Shown here piece after piece: positions 9,087-17,745 of a stretch of 64,000 nucleotides of DNA. Each line of letters opens with the position of its first letter. The stretch's first letter is position 1. This DNA comes from Polyangiaceae bacterium (GTDB taxonomy: Bacteria; Myxococcota_A; Polyangia; Polyangiales; Polyangiaceae). Position numbers and translations under genes: made by a program. The notes below the pieces were generated by a model. That model ran no database searches. It was not told the DNA's origin and saw only the letters and a list, made by a program, of their open reading frames with translations. The stretch is from the NCBI GenBank assembly GCA_013214025.1, contig JABSRN010000013.1, positions 22,530 through 86,529 on the forward strand, written 5' to 3'.

Positions 9087-9402
9087 GGGGACAAGATCCT
9101 GACGGGTGTCGATGAGCGCGGCGGCACAGGGGCAGCTCAGCAGCCAAGACGGCACTTCCAGCCGTTGCTTCAGGGGTTGTTTGTTGCGGCCTCAAAACGC
9201 CGGGGCGAGGCGACCGCAGAGGACGGAGGCGATTCGGCCCATGGCTAATCTTGGTCATTCCCCTGCAGCCAAAAATTTCCGACGTTTAGCCGCACTGCGT
9301 CGCGAATTTTTACTGGAATCGGGACTCCGATGACTCAATTTGCTGCTGGTCCCCCTTGCAGATGTTTGTGCGCGGCGGACAACCGCCTAGACTGTCGCTC
9401 TT
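9087..9402. other. Divergent intergenic region with probable promoters
   Basis: This separates the HDOD gene (minus) from the paired lipoprotein genes (plus) and has no gene of its own. CCTAGACTG ends about 8 bases before the plus-strand ATG at 9403 and could be part of a -10 element, which would give a very short leader. An AT-rich patch lies at about 9300-9320. Promoter calls here are tentative. Confidence 0.35.
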
Positions 9403-10290
9403 ATGAATTCGGCCCCCCGTTTTGTGCTTCTTGGGCTCTTGACTCTGCTCTCCCTCGGCTGCGCCGAGGACATCGTGGATAGGGAGCCGGTGGTGGTGAA
9501 GGGCCGGGTGCTGATGTACGAGGACGGCGTCGCCGTGGAACACCTCGGGCCCCGGCCTGGCGTTACGGTTTGTTATCACCACGATAGCGAATCCGTTGAT
9601 ACCTACCTGGGCGACTGCGTCGTCAGTAACGAGGACGGGTACTACGAACTAGGCTCGGTTCCCTACAACTCACGAGTTTTGCTCAGCTACTGCGACGACG
9701 AAAACTGCGCCTACAACTACAGCGCAGAGCCGGACTCTGACGCTATCGTCCCGACGTTGCGCATGCTGAGCACCACCGACAGCAAAGAGCTGTTCATGGC
9801 GATCCAGACTCCGGTGATGTCGTGGCGGGATATGCATAGCTTGGCGGCAACCATGAAAGAGGAAGGCCTAGACGATCTGTCCGTTGCGAACTTCTTGCCG
9901 CCCACCAAAGGTCTGGTGCAATTTTTTGCAGTCGATGCCGGCGATTCACCACTGTCGAAGGTAAGAGTCGAAATTTACCTGGACCAGGACCGGGGCGAGT
10001 TTTTCGCTGGCGATGAGTTCGAGGTGGACGGCGAGATGGTCACGTTGTTGGAAGGGGTCGTGTACACACCTGAGACGGGAGAGCCTCGGGACGGACTCGA
10101 AGAGACCTCGTCCAAGGGTGTGGGCGTGCTCGAACGCATCGTGCCGGGCAAATACGGGCTCAAATTTTACCACAGCCGTTTGACTGAGCAGTCGATGTTT
10201 TCGGACACCGGCTGGGACGCCGGCGAGTACGTCGAAGTCAAAGTTGTGGCGGGGTTCATGACCGCGATGGTGGGAGTGCAGTTTCTGTGA
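9403..10290 (+). CDS. Predicted lipoprotein, first of a paralogous coupled pair
   Basis: 295 residues. The signal sequence ends in a lipobox (LSLGC, Cys 21), followed by AEDIVDREPVVVKGRVL. The next 90 residues look like a carboxypeptidase-regulatory or SdrD-type beta fold: PGVTVCYHHDSESVDTYLGD and CVVSNEDGYYELGSVPYNSR have the shape of extracellular beta-sandwich repeats. Four cysteines in the first third could form disulfides. The C-terminal part closes with FSDTGWDAGEYVEVKVVAGF and TAMVGVQFL. The downstream gene matches it along its whole length (CAEDIVDREPV / CAEDLVDRTPV; PTLRMLSTTD / PTIRMIHTTD; the same SDTGW/SETGW and MVG endings). No known function; secreted structural or ligand-binding proteins are the obvious guess. 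Confidence 0.8.
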   Translation: MNSAPRFVLLGLLTLLSLGCAEDIVDREPVVVKGRVLMYEDGVAVEHLGPRPGVTVCYHHDSESVDTYLGDCVVSNEDGYYELGSVPYNSRVLLSYCDDENCAYNYSAEPDSDAIVPTLRMLSTTDSKELFMAIQTPVMSWRDMHSLAATMKEEGLDDLSVANFLPPTKGLVQFFAVDAGDSPLSKVRVEIYLDQDRGEFFAGDEFEVDGEMVTLLEGVVYTPETGEPRDGLEETSSKGVGVLERIVPGKYGLKFYHSRLTEQSMFSDTGWDAGEYVEVKVVAGFMTAMVGVQFL

Positions 10291-11369
10291 GTCGCTCAGT
10301 GAGATACTCGAAGTACACCGTGGGCCCTCTGGTGGCGTCAGCTTTGGCAGGCATCACAGCTTTGGGCACTCCCAGCTGCGCCGAAGACTTGGTCGACCGA
10401 ACGCCGGTGTTAGTGCGGGGCGTGGTGGTAGACGCTGAGGAAGGCGTGCCTCTCGAAGAATCAGAGGGCCTCGAAGGAGTGGTCGTGTGTGTGCACCCCC
10501 AGAGCGAAAAGAGCAACTACGGCGACTGCGTAAAGACGGCGGCCAACGGCGAGTTTGAGCTGCCCAATGTGCCGCACAACGCCAATGTCTTGATCAAATT
10601 CTGCGCGACCGAGCAGTGCAAGGTACCCGGAGTCGGTTCGGACGGGCTCATCCCGACGATTCGAATGATTCACACGACGGACAACGACGAGCTCATCATG
10701 GTGATTCGCACTCCCATGCTGAGCGAGGGCGATCTCGGCGAGGTCTCCATCGCCAACGTGGTGACTCAGGCAGATACTAACGCCGGCATCAAGCCTTCCG
10801 GTTCGATCGCATTTTTCGCAGTCGACAAGGGCGATGAGGCCCTCGAGGGATTCGCCGTGAACATCACGACGGCTGCTCGCTTCCCCACAGCTGACGGCGG
10901 TGAGCGACGATTACCGGTGTCCCAGCTTTCCGAGCCGACGCCAACCGCGTTGGAGTACGGCGTTCCCGAGTCTGACGGCAGCGTGCCCGGCGGTCCCCCG
11001 CGCCATGATGGTGGTTTAGACGACACCATCGATAGATCCACGTCGTCGGGCAATGGCGCTCAGCGAAAGCTGGCGCCCGGCGACTACCTGGTGAGTTTTC
11101 AGCACGATCGCACGCCCTGTACCATTCGTTTCTCCGAGACCGGTTGGGCACCTGAGTGGGGATCTGACGACGTGCCGAGGGACGACACCGTACGAGCCCG
11201 TGTGGTGACCAAGTTCATGACCGTTATGGTGGGCATGCAATGTCGAGAGACCCAGCCGGACGAAGAAGAGCCGGTACTCACGACTCGCGGACTCTTCGCG
11301 GCACCCGCGCTCGACGCTACGCCGCCGCCCCCTGTGGATGCCAGCGTCGCCTCCCTCGACGGCGGTTGA
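10287..11369 (+). CDS. Predicted lipoprotein, paralogue of the preceding gene
   Basis: 360 residues. The GTG start overlaps the TGA of the preceding gene (GTGA), so the two are translationally coupled and should be made in similar amounts. The signal sequence ends TPSC, then AEDLVDRTPVLVRGVVVD. The N-terminal beta-sandwich resembles that of its partner (VVVCVHPQSEKSNYGDCV, NGEFELPNVPHNANVLIKFC), as do the middle (LIPTIRMIHTTDNDELIMVI) and the end (FSETGWAPEW, FMTVMVGMQC). It differs by an insertion of Pro/Gly/Asp-rich sequence around residues 205-250 and by a 45-residue C-terminal tail rich in Pro and Ala. The pair arose by tandem duplication followed by considerable divergence. Function unknown. 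Confidence 0.8.
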   Translation: MSRSVRYSKYTVGPLVASALAGITALGTPSCAEDLVDRTPVLVRGVVVDAEEGVPLEESEGLEGVVVCVHPQSEKSNYGDCVKTAANGEFELPNVPHNANVLIKFCATEQCKVPGVGSDGLIPTIRMIHTTDNDELIMVIRTPMLSEGDLGEVSIANVVTQADTNAGIKPSGSIAFFAVDKGDEALEGFAVNITTAARFPTADGGERRLPVSQLSEPTPTALEYGVPESDGSVPGGPPRHDGGLDDTIDRSTSSGNGAQRKLAPGDYLVSFQHDRTPCTIRFSETGWAPEWGSDDVPRDDTVRARVVTKFMTVMVGMQCRETQPDEEEPVLTTRGLFAAPALDATPPPPVDASVASLDGG

Positions 11370-11468
11370 ACGGTCACGATAGCCCGGGGCCCTGCTCCGG
11401 CGGATGGAACGCTGAGGCGGCGCTACTCGTGGCGCATGGGCTAGACCCTTGGAGGCCAGCGGCGGCGC

Positions 11469-12869
11469 CTACGCCGGTTTGACTTCCGAGGCTTTTTCGC
11501 CGGACGGCATGGGCGCAGTCATGACACGGTTTTTTCCGTTGGCCTTGGCAGCATAGAGAGCGGCATCGGCTCTTCGCAGCAAGGTGGACGGAGTGTCGGT
11601 GATGGGCGCGAGTTCGGCGACTCCGACACTGACCGTGATGGGGATGATCTTGTCGGCGTCGGACTCGCCCGCGTAGCTGAACCGATAGGCCGCGATGCGT
11701 TCCCGAAGGCGATTGCAAACGACTTTAGACTCCGGTGCGCCCGCGTGAACCATCAGGATTGCGAACTCTTCGCCGCCGTAGCGAGCGACAATGTCTGTGC
11801 TGCGGACGGAGGCAACCACGACATTGGCCATATGGGAGAGCACCATGTCGCCGGCGAGGTGACCGTGGCCGTCGTTCACTTGCTTGAAGTTGTCGATATC
11901 CACCATCGCGACACATAATTGATGGTTGTAGCGCTTGCCCCGCTCGACTTCTTGCTCGATGCGGAGCTTGAAGAAGCGGTGGTTGAAACAACGCGTGAGA
12001 CCGTCGCGGATGGCCATCTCTCGCAGGTTCGACAGTCGTTCCAAATGGGAACGCACCCGGGCGATCAGTTCCTGGGGTTCGAACGGCTTCGAGATGTAGT
12101 CGTTGGCGCCGGCTTCCAAACCTTGCACGCGCTGTTCGACGTCTCCCCGACGAGTGACGAAGATAATCGGCGTGTCCTGCAGCGACGGGTGACTACGAAT
12201 ACGCCGGCACAGCTCCAGCCCGTCAATCTTCGGCATGATGATGTCCATCACGATCAGATCCGGCAACTCGCTCTCGATGACATGCAGGGCGCGCTCGGGT
12301 TGGCAGCAGTAGCGACTCAAGAAACCTGCCGCGCGTAGACAGTTGTCGATCATCCCGGCGCTGAACTCGTCGTCGTCAATAACGAGAATTTTCGACAGCT
12401 CTCGACCTTCGCCGAGGCGAGCCGGTACCACAACACCACCGCGAGGAGCGATGGACTGCTTCATGTCGTCCGTGATGGCGATTTCGACACTGCTGTCGCC
12501 GGTTTCCTCAGCTTTTAGGGCCTTCGCTTCCGCGTACCGTTGAAGTTCGACGGTGACCGCTTCCATGGCGTCCGAAAAAATCAGAGCGGCGGTTTTGGTA
12601 TCGGTGCTCCTGCCGAGGTTCAGCTCGTTGGCGACGCGTTCGGCCATCACGGCAACGTAACCCAGCAGCGGGAGCCCGACATTGCGACTTGTGCCAGCCA
12701 GGCGGTGGAAGAAATCGAAGATCGCTTCGAGGGCTTCCTTGTTGGTGGGGTCTACGGAAAATTTATCGAACTGGATTTTGACTTCCGGAAATAGTCCTAA
12801 GATGTCCGCTAGGAACAGTTCCTTGAGCTCTTCAACTTGCTCTCCAGAGAGCCCGAGCGGTGTCCCCAT
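11469..12869 (-). CDS. Hpt-receiver-GGDEF protein, probable diguanylate cyclase
   Basis: 466 residues from the ATG at 12869. Residues 1-120 form a histidine phosphotransfer-like domain with FFHRLAGTSRNVGLPLLG (His 55). A receiver domain follows (SKILVIDDDEFSAGMIDN, phospho-acceptor Asp in LIVMDIIMPKIDG, switch Lys in DYISKPFEPQ). The C-terminal 180 residues are a GGDEF domain with an intact active-site motif (ARYGGEEFAIL) and substrate-binding NDGHGHLAGD, so synthesis of cyclic di-GMP is expected. Hpt plus receiver in one chain suggests input from a phosphorelay. A GTG at 13022 would add 51 poorly conserved residues; I prefer the ATG. No cognate kinase lies next to it. Confidence 0.88.
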   Translation of the reverse strand: MGTPLGLSGEQVEELKELFLADILGLFPEVKIQFDKFSVDPTNKEALEAIFDFFHRLAGTSRNVGLPLLGYVAVMAERVANELNLGRSTDTKTAALIFSDAMEAVTVELQRYAEAKALKAEETGDSSVEIAITDDMKQSIAPRGGVVVPARLGEGRELSKILVIDDDEFSAGMIDNCLRAAGFLSRYCCQPERALHVIESELPDLIVMDIIMPKIDGLELCRRIRSHPSLQDTPIIFVTRRGDVEQRVQGLEAGANDYISKPFEPQELIARVRSHLERLSNLREMAIRDGLTRCFNHRFFKLRIEQEVERGKRYNHQLCVAMVDIDNFKQVNDGHGHLAGDMVLSHMANVVVASVRSTDIVARYGGEEFAILMVHAGAPESKVVCNRLRERIAAYRFSYAGESDADKIIPITVSVGVAELAPITDTPSTLLRRADAALYAAKANGKNRVMTAPMPSGEKASEVKPA

Positions 12870-13160
12870 CCCTTCATCATACGCGGGCCAGACGTTCTGA
12901 CCACCCCAAGACTCGATGGGAGTTCTCAAGACATGTGGGGGTGGATTTGCCGGCGTCGCCCCTGCGGGCGCAATTGGCGTTTTTTTTCGGGGATTCCGAC
13001 TTATGCGACGACCGAAAAGCACCCAGACGGGATTCGATACAACTATTTAAGAGGGCTCACTTACATAGTCGCCGGCGGAGGGCATTTTTTGGCGGTTGCC
13101 CGGGGATAAGGGCCGGCGAGGCTCCCCCGACCTATTGGCGAGGGTCAATGGCGCGGTCGA

Positions 13161-14072
13161 TCACCCGCGTGATTCGGCGGCTCCGTTCTGGCTGAGTCGC
13201 CGATGCCAAAACATCGCCGGCACACAAACACTCAGCGACACGCCGCCGTAAAGCAGCACCACGAAGATGGCGCCGTCGGCTATGGGATCCACGACGCCCG
13301 GGATGGCGGGCAGGATGGAAGCCTTGATCAGGATCCCCAAGCTGGTGTTTCGAAAGCAGCTTTCGATCCCGATAGCGATACGGTCGCGCCGGGGCACGCC
13401 CAACAGGGAGCCGGGGAAGAATCCGATGGCGAAGGCAGCGAAGCCGAAGCCGAAGATGAGGGCGGGGCCTATCCATCCGAAGGCTGCGGGATCGATGCGA
13501 CCGGCGGTACCGATCCCCACGGCCATGACGAGAACGATGACGAGGCTGGCGCGCACCAATGGTTTGGCGATTCGCTTGGCAATGTCGGGCCGGTGGCGGC
13601 GGATCAGCATGCCGGTGGTGAGCGGAAGCAGCAGCAGCACGAATATCTCGAAAGCGATCCGCTGCACGGGGATCTCGGCGGAGGCACTCAATAGGCCTGC
13701 GGTCAGGCTGTGGAGGATCAATGGGGCCGTCACCAGGCAGATGACGGTGGTGACCCCTGTCAGAGCGATCGACAGAGCGATGTTTCCCCGCGCAAAATAG
13801 CTCAGAATGTTCGACATGCTGCCTCCGGGCACACACGCGACGATGGCAAGGCCCACGGCCAAGGACGCTGGCAAGTCGAGACCCCGGATGATCAGCCACG
13901 CGAGCAGGGGGATGCCCACCACCTGGACGAGCAGACCCCAGGCGATGGACTTTGGAGAACGGATGAGCTCATGAAAATCGCGGCCCGCCAGGGTGGCGCC
14001 CATGCCGGTCATGGCGAGGATCAGTTGCAGAGCTGCGACGTAATACTCGTACTTCAAAAACAACTGGGACAC
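13161..14072 (-). CDS. Bile acid:sodium symporter (SBF) family transporter
   Basis: 303 residues from a GTG at 14072, a hydrophobic protein with about nine or ten membrane segments. The family signature is clear: LQLILAMTGMGATLAGRDF in the first helix, PLLAWLIIRGL, then VACVPGGSMSNILSYFARGN, which matches the conserved crossover region (GGxxSN) of SBF transporters. These carry bile acids, organic anions or pantoate-like solutes with sodium; the substrate cannot be told from sequence. The longer frame up to 14225 would add an Arg-rich stretch with no family resemblance, so I use the GTG. It is divergent from the potassium channel remnant, with about 160 bases between. Confidence 0.85.
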   Translation of the reverse strand: MSQLFLKYEYYVAALQLILAMTGMGATLAGRDFHELIRSPKSIAWGLLVQVVGIPLLAWLIIRGLDLPASLAVGLAIVACVPGGSMSNILSYFARGNIALSIALTGVTTVICLVTAPLILHSLTAGLLSASAEIPVQRIAFEIFVLLLLPLTTGMLIRRHRPDIAKRIAKPLVRASLVIVLVMAVGIGTAGRIDPAAFGWIGPALIFGFGFAAFAIGFFPGSLLGVPRRDRIAIGIESCFRNTSLGILIKASILPAIPGVVDPIADGAIFVVLLYGGVSLSVCVPAMFWHRRLSQNGAAESRG

Positions 14073-14229
14073 GGCTGACCAGGTTAGGTGGGGAGGGGCA
14101 CGGCGCCCCCGGCGACGGAACCTATCCGCCTGCGGGCCCCCGCGGAAGCCGTGGAACCGGCACAACACTAACTGTTCTTGGTCAGGATGGGCTACGGTGC
14201 CGATGCAGACGGCAGGGATCGGCACTGAG

Positions 14230-15132
14230 ATGGACCGGGAAGTCCCTTAGCCCGTCCGTGGGCTGTCGGCGCTGGCATTGCTAGCGGTGGTGATATTCTT
14301 CGGCGCGGCAGTCCTCTCGGCGAGTAGTTCCGGTCAATACTCGCTGATGGACGCGGCCTACTTTGCGGTGATTACGGTGTAGACTGTGGGCTATTCGGAA
14401 ATGACGGAGGTGGAGACACTGATCGGCTGATCGGCCGGCGACCGATGCCCATTGGGTGGATGGTTTGCGGCGTGGTCGCAGTCGTTTATTTTCAGTCGAT
14501 GCTGACCGCGGTGTTGGTGGAGGGCGCCATCGTTAAGGCGCTGAAGAATGAGGATCATGGACAAGAAGATCGCTGGCATGTCGGGCCATATCGTTGTTGT
14601 CGGAGCAGGGCGAGCATGACGCCGCCCATCAACCTTCCGGCTCTGGAGCGCCCCTTATGCGGCGCCACGAGCGTGGCGCTTGCTGCTTAGATTCTTGCTA
14701 CCCCATGTCCTATTCGCGTTGACACATTCCGGATCGTTGCCAAAGCAAACGTGGAATCCGCGGAGGCCAAACTAGAGAAAGCCGGCGCGGACGTAATCGG
14801 TGAACGCGCACCGTATCGGTGGCATGCGCATGCTGAGCGAGATGGTACGTCCCCAGGCCGTTGAATTCCTGGACAGCATGTTCGGGCGAAGTGGCGATAA
14901 CCTGCGTTTTGATGACGTAATGGTCCCCAAAGGCTCCCGGATGGTGGGACAGTGTCTGTGGCAAGCTCTGATTCAGGAAGAAACGAATCTTTTGGTGGTG
15001 GCAGTCCGGAACGCCGACAGGGAATACATCTACAATCCGGCTTCCAGTTTTGAACTTCGTGCCGGAGTTCGCCCAATTGTATTGGGCGAAGCGGGAGACA
15101 TCGCCAAACTGAAGAAACTCATCGCAGTTTAG
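14230..15132 (+). pseudogene. Decayed TrkA-type (RCK) potassium channel gene
   Basis: The pieces line up in the order of a two-helix potassium channel fused to an RCK domain. From the ATG at 14230 one frame gives a first helix (GLSALALLAVVIFFGAAVL), a pore helix (MDAAYFAVITV) and the selectivity filter TVGYSE. In-frame stops lie at 14248 (TAG), 14380 (TAG, directly before the filter) and 14428 (TGA). The second helix (WMVCGVVAVVYFQSMLTAVL) is in another frame at 14457. The RCK nucleotide-binding start MSGHIVVVGAGRA is in a third at 14578 and ends in TGA. Later come VAKANVESAEAKLEKAGADV and, after another shift, NAHRIGGMRMLSEMVRPQAV to the end. About 100 bases of the RCK core also seem deleted. 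A 110-residue C-terminal frame (14800-15132) remains open but has no obvious start signal. Confidence 0.85.
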
Positions 15133-15149
15133 TACCGGTCGCGACTAGT

Positions 15150-15908
15150 ATGCGCGCCGTGACTGAGACCAACGTTTGGCGCCGATGCAGTACCTGCCGC
15201 AAGGATTTGGCCTACAAAAGCGGGTATTATCGCTGCAGTGTTTCCACCTGCAACAAGAAGCGTACCGCCCTCTACTTCTGTTCTGTTCCTTGTTGGGACG
15301 CTCACCGCGCCGAGGCGAACCATCGGGACGCCTGGGCGGAGGAAGAAACCGCCCCTACGGAGGAGGAATGGGCTGAACAGCGCAACGCGACCACAAGAAA
15401 AGCCTCACCCAAAGCCAAGTCCGGCCCGGCGGCTAAGCCTCCGATGGTGCCACCTACGCCCCAGGGCAAGGTGAAGACCGAGGTGCTGGTTGTTGCGTCG
15501 CGATTCAACGCCTACGTGAGCCAGCGCTCCCGATACAAGACCACAGAGAGCGTGTTGTACCCACTCTCGGACCATCTGCGAGAGGTCTGCGACGAGGGCG
15601 TAGCCGCTGCCCTACGTTCCGAGCGACGCACGTTGATGGATCGCGATTTAGCGCCATTGTTTGAGGGTCAGGATACCGGCGGAGAGCCCGAATCCGAGAA
15701 GCAGGTTCTCGTCGTCGTGACTCGACTGAAGGCCTACGTGAAGGCGTCTTCTGGGATGAATACGGCGGAGTCGGCAGTCGTCGTGCTGTCCGAGCATCTG
15801 CGCTACCTCGCGCGTCGAGCTATCCAAGAAGCCGGCCGTGCCAACCGTACGATATTGCTGGATCGGGACGTCACGGCAGTGCTGACCGGCGGTCGCGGAG
15901 AGGGCTAG
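15150..15908 (+). CDS. Zinc-finger protein with two histone-fold repeats (putative bacterial histone doublet)
   Basis: 252 residues in three parts. Residues 13-58 carry eight potential zinc ligands (C13, C16, C29, C34, C44, C48, H52, H58) spaced like HIT/MYND treble-clef fingers. Residues 60-108 are a flexible, charged Lys/Ala/Pro linker. Residues 111-172 and 185-245 are two similar repeats: SRFNAYVSQRS / TRLKAYVKASS (helix 1), a long amphipathic helix 2 (TESVLYPLSDHLREVCDEGV / TAESAVVVLSEHLRYLARRA), then RRTLMDRDLAPL / NRTILLDRDVTAVL. The last element matches the histone-fold loop 2 and Arg-Asp pair (compare archaeal RKTIKAEDI). Two folds in one chain could pair intramolecularly. The probable role is DNA or chromatin binding, inferred from fold resemblance only. 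The ATG directly follows GCGACTAGT with no Shine-Dalgarno; a GTG at 15159 is an alternative start. Confidence 0.7.
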   Translation: MRAVTETNVWRRCSTCRKDLAYKSGYYRCSVSTCNKKRTALYFCSVPCWDAHRAEANHRDAWAEEETAPTEEEWAEQRNATTRKASPKAKSGPAAKPPMVPPTPQGKVKTEVLVVASRFNAYVSQRSRYKTTESVLYPLSDHLREVCDEGVAAALRSERRTLMDRDLAPLFEGQDTGGEPESEKQVLVVVTRLKAYVKASSGMNTAESAVVVLSEHLRYLARRAIQEAGRANRTILLDRDVTAVLTGGRGEG

Positions 15909-15920
15909 TCCCCTATTAAC

Positions 15921-15955
15921 AGCGCTCCTGCTCACAGCGCTCCTGCTCACAGCGC
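15921..15955. repeat. 15-bp tandem repeat, 2.3 copies
   Basis: Unit AGCGCTCCTGCTCAC at 15921-15935 and 15936-15950, plus AGCGC. It lies 12 bases after the stop of the zinc-finger/histone-fold gene. It forms no strong hairpin and is probably a slippage duplication. Confidence 0.85.
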
Positions 15956-16077
15956 AATTCCGAAAGAGGGCCTCCGACAGGGCGTTCTAGGCGGTAGTTC
16001 AACGGACGATGGTGTCCGTTTTGACGCTCGTCTGGCGCCAAAGGCAGTGGCGTCGAAGGCAGCTGTGACGAAGCGGC

Positions 16078-17625
16078 TCAGGGTCGCAGCGAATACTTCA
16101 TCGGACCTTGGCTCGGGTCGAGTTGGGGCGTCACCTGATCCAGCCAGTCGGCGGCGTAGACCCGAGTTTCCCGGGGATCGATCAAGTCGTGGATGCCGAA
16201 ATCTTCGGCGCGGGGAAAAATGGACTGGCCCAGGGCCATTTCGTCCTCCAACTCGCGTCGACGAGCGGCTGGATCGTCCGCGCTCTCTATCTCTCGTCGG
16301 AATCCGAGGGCCACTCCGCCTTCTACGGGCATAGAGCCAACTTCAGCGCTCGGCCACGCGATGACGGTGGCGCCCGGTCCGAGTTGGATGCCCTGGGCCA
16401 CCCCGAAGGATTTGCGCAGCACGATGGCTAGCCACGGCACGCGACTCTGGACCGCCGTAAACAGCGTTTCGGTTCCGTAGCGAATGGTTCCCGCCTCTTC
16501 GGCAGCTTTGCCGATCATGAAGCCCGGTTGATCGATGAAGCTGAGCATGGGGAGGTGGAAGGTGTCACAGAGCTCGATGAAGCGGCGCACTTTTTGGGCC
16601 GACTCCGCCGTCATCGCTCCGCCGTCCCGCATGCAGTCGTTCGCCATGACGCCTACGCTGTGCCCGTTGAGCCGAGCTAGGCCTGTGACCATGCTGCGGC
16701 CGTAGAACGGCGTTTTCTCGAAAAAGCTGCCGTGATCCACGATGCGAGTGAGCAACTGACGAACGTCGTAGGCACGGCGGCGACGGCTGGGCATGATTTG
16801 CAGAAGCTCTTCGTCAGCGCGCCCGGCGGGATCGCTTCCTTTGAGCATGGGCGCTAACTGACCACTGTGGGAGGGAAGGTAACTGAGAAAGCGCGTGATC
16901 TGGGCGCACAGAGCGGGCTCGTCCTTGGCGATGTTGTCGACGACACCGCTCTTGCTGTGCAGGTGCGCGCCGCCCAGCTCTTCTTTGGTGATTTTTTGCC
17001 CCAGCGCCCGTTCTACGAGAGCGGGCCCCCCGGTCATCACTTGGGCATCGCCGGTCATGACGGAGAAATGCGAGGCTACCAAGCGCGCCGCCGGAAATCC
17101 CGCAACCGCCCCGAGAGCCGCGCACACCACCGGTACGGTGGCGAGCGCCTCTACGCTCAGTAGCGTTTGCTGAGAGGCCGCCGTCATGTCGAAGCCCGAC
17201 TGCCCTCGCCGCCCGGAGATACCCTGGATGCTGGCGCCACCGGAATCGAGCAATCGCACCAACGGAATTCGGCGCTCGATGGCGAGCTTCTCGGCGTAGA
17301 GCGCTTTCTTTAGGCCGGTGGTTGTGTAGGCGGCTCCGCGTAGTGTGAAGTCGTCGCCGCAGATGACGGCGCGACGTCCGCCAATCTTGCCAGTGCCGAC
17401 AACGGCGTTGGCCGGGGTGAAAAGTTCCGTGCCGTGGTCGTCTTCGGTGGTGCCGGCGATACGACCGATCTCCCGGAAGCTATCGCTATCCGTCAGGGTA
17501 TCGATGCGTTCGCGCACGGTGAGGCGCCCGCGATCGTGCATTTTTTGGACGGCCTCTTTGCCGCCCATTTGTTTCGCCGTCTCGCGGCGCTGATTCAGGC
17601 GCTCGACATCATCGTCCCAGGTCAC
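16078..17625 (-). CDS. Acyl-CoA carboxylase carboxyltransferase (beta) subunit
   Basis: 515 residues from a GTG at 17625. It belongs to the propionyl/acetyl/methylcrotonyl-CoA carboxylase carboxyltransferase family: KMHDRGRLTVRERIDTLTD near the start, the N-domain LVRLLDSGGASIQ with GAVAGFPAA, and the C-domain LPMLSFIDQPGFMIG followed by RKSFGVAQG and EVGSMPVEGGVA. These subunits move a carboxyl group from carboxybiotin to an acyl-CoA. No biotin carboxylase or biotin carrier gene lies beside it, so the partner is elsewhere and the acyl substrate is open. It is on the same strand as, and about 120 bases downstream of, two CoA-transferase genes and may share their transcript. The upstream extension to 17706 is Arg-rich and unlike the family. 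Confidence 0.88.
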   Translation of the reverse strand: MTWDDDVERLNQRRETAKQMGGKEAVQKMHDRGRLTVRERIDTLTDSDSFREIGRIAGTTEDDHGTELFTPANAVVGTGKIGGRRAVICGDDFTLRGAAYTTTGLKKALYAEKLAIERRIPLVRLLDSGGASIQGISGRRGQSGFDMTAASQQTLLSVEALATVPVVCAALGAVAGFPAARLVASHFSVMTGDAQVMTGGPALVERALGQKITKEELGGAHLHSKSGVVDNIAKDEPALCAQITRFLSYLPSHSGQLAPMLKGSDPAGRADEELLQIMPSRRRRAYDVRQLLTRIVDHGSFFEKTPFYGRSMVTGLARLNGHSVGVMANDCMRDGGAMTAESAQKVRRFIELCDTFHLPMLSFIDQPGFMIGKAAEEAGTIRYGTETLFTAVQSRVPWLAIVLRKSFGVAQGIQLGPGATVIAWPSAEVGSMPVEGGVALGFRREIESADDPAARRRELEDEMALGQSIFPRAEDFGIHDLIDPRETRVYAADWLDQVTPQLDPSQGPMKYSLRP

Positions 17626-17745
17626 GGGCGTGAGTGTATCAGGAGCTGGGCGAGCTCTGAAGCACGGCCGATTCGCGCCCCCCGAACGAAACCCCCTCCG
17701 ACGCAATGCGGCCCGGACGGACGCCAGCCCCCGGCGATCGTTCGC

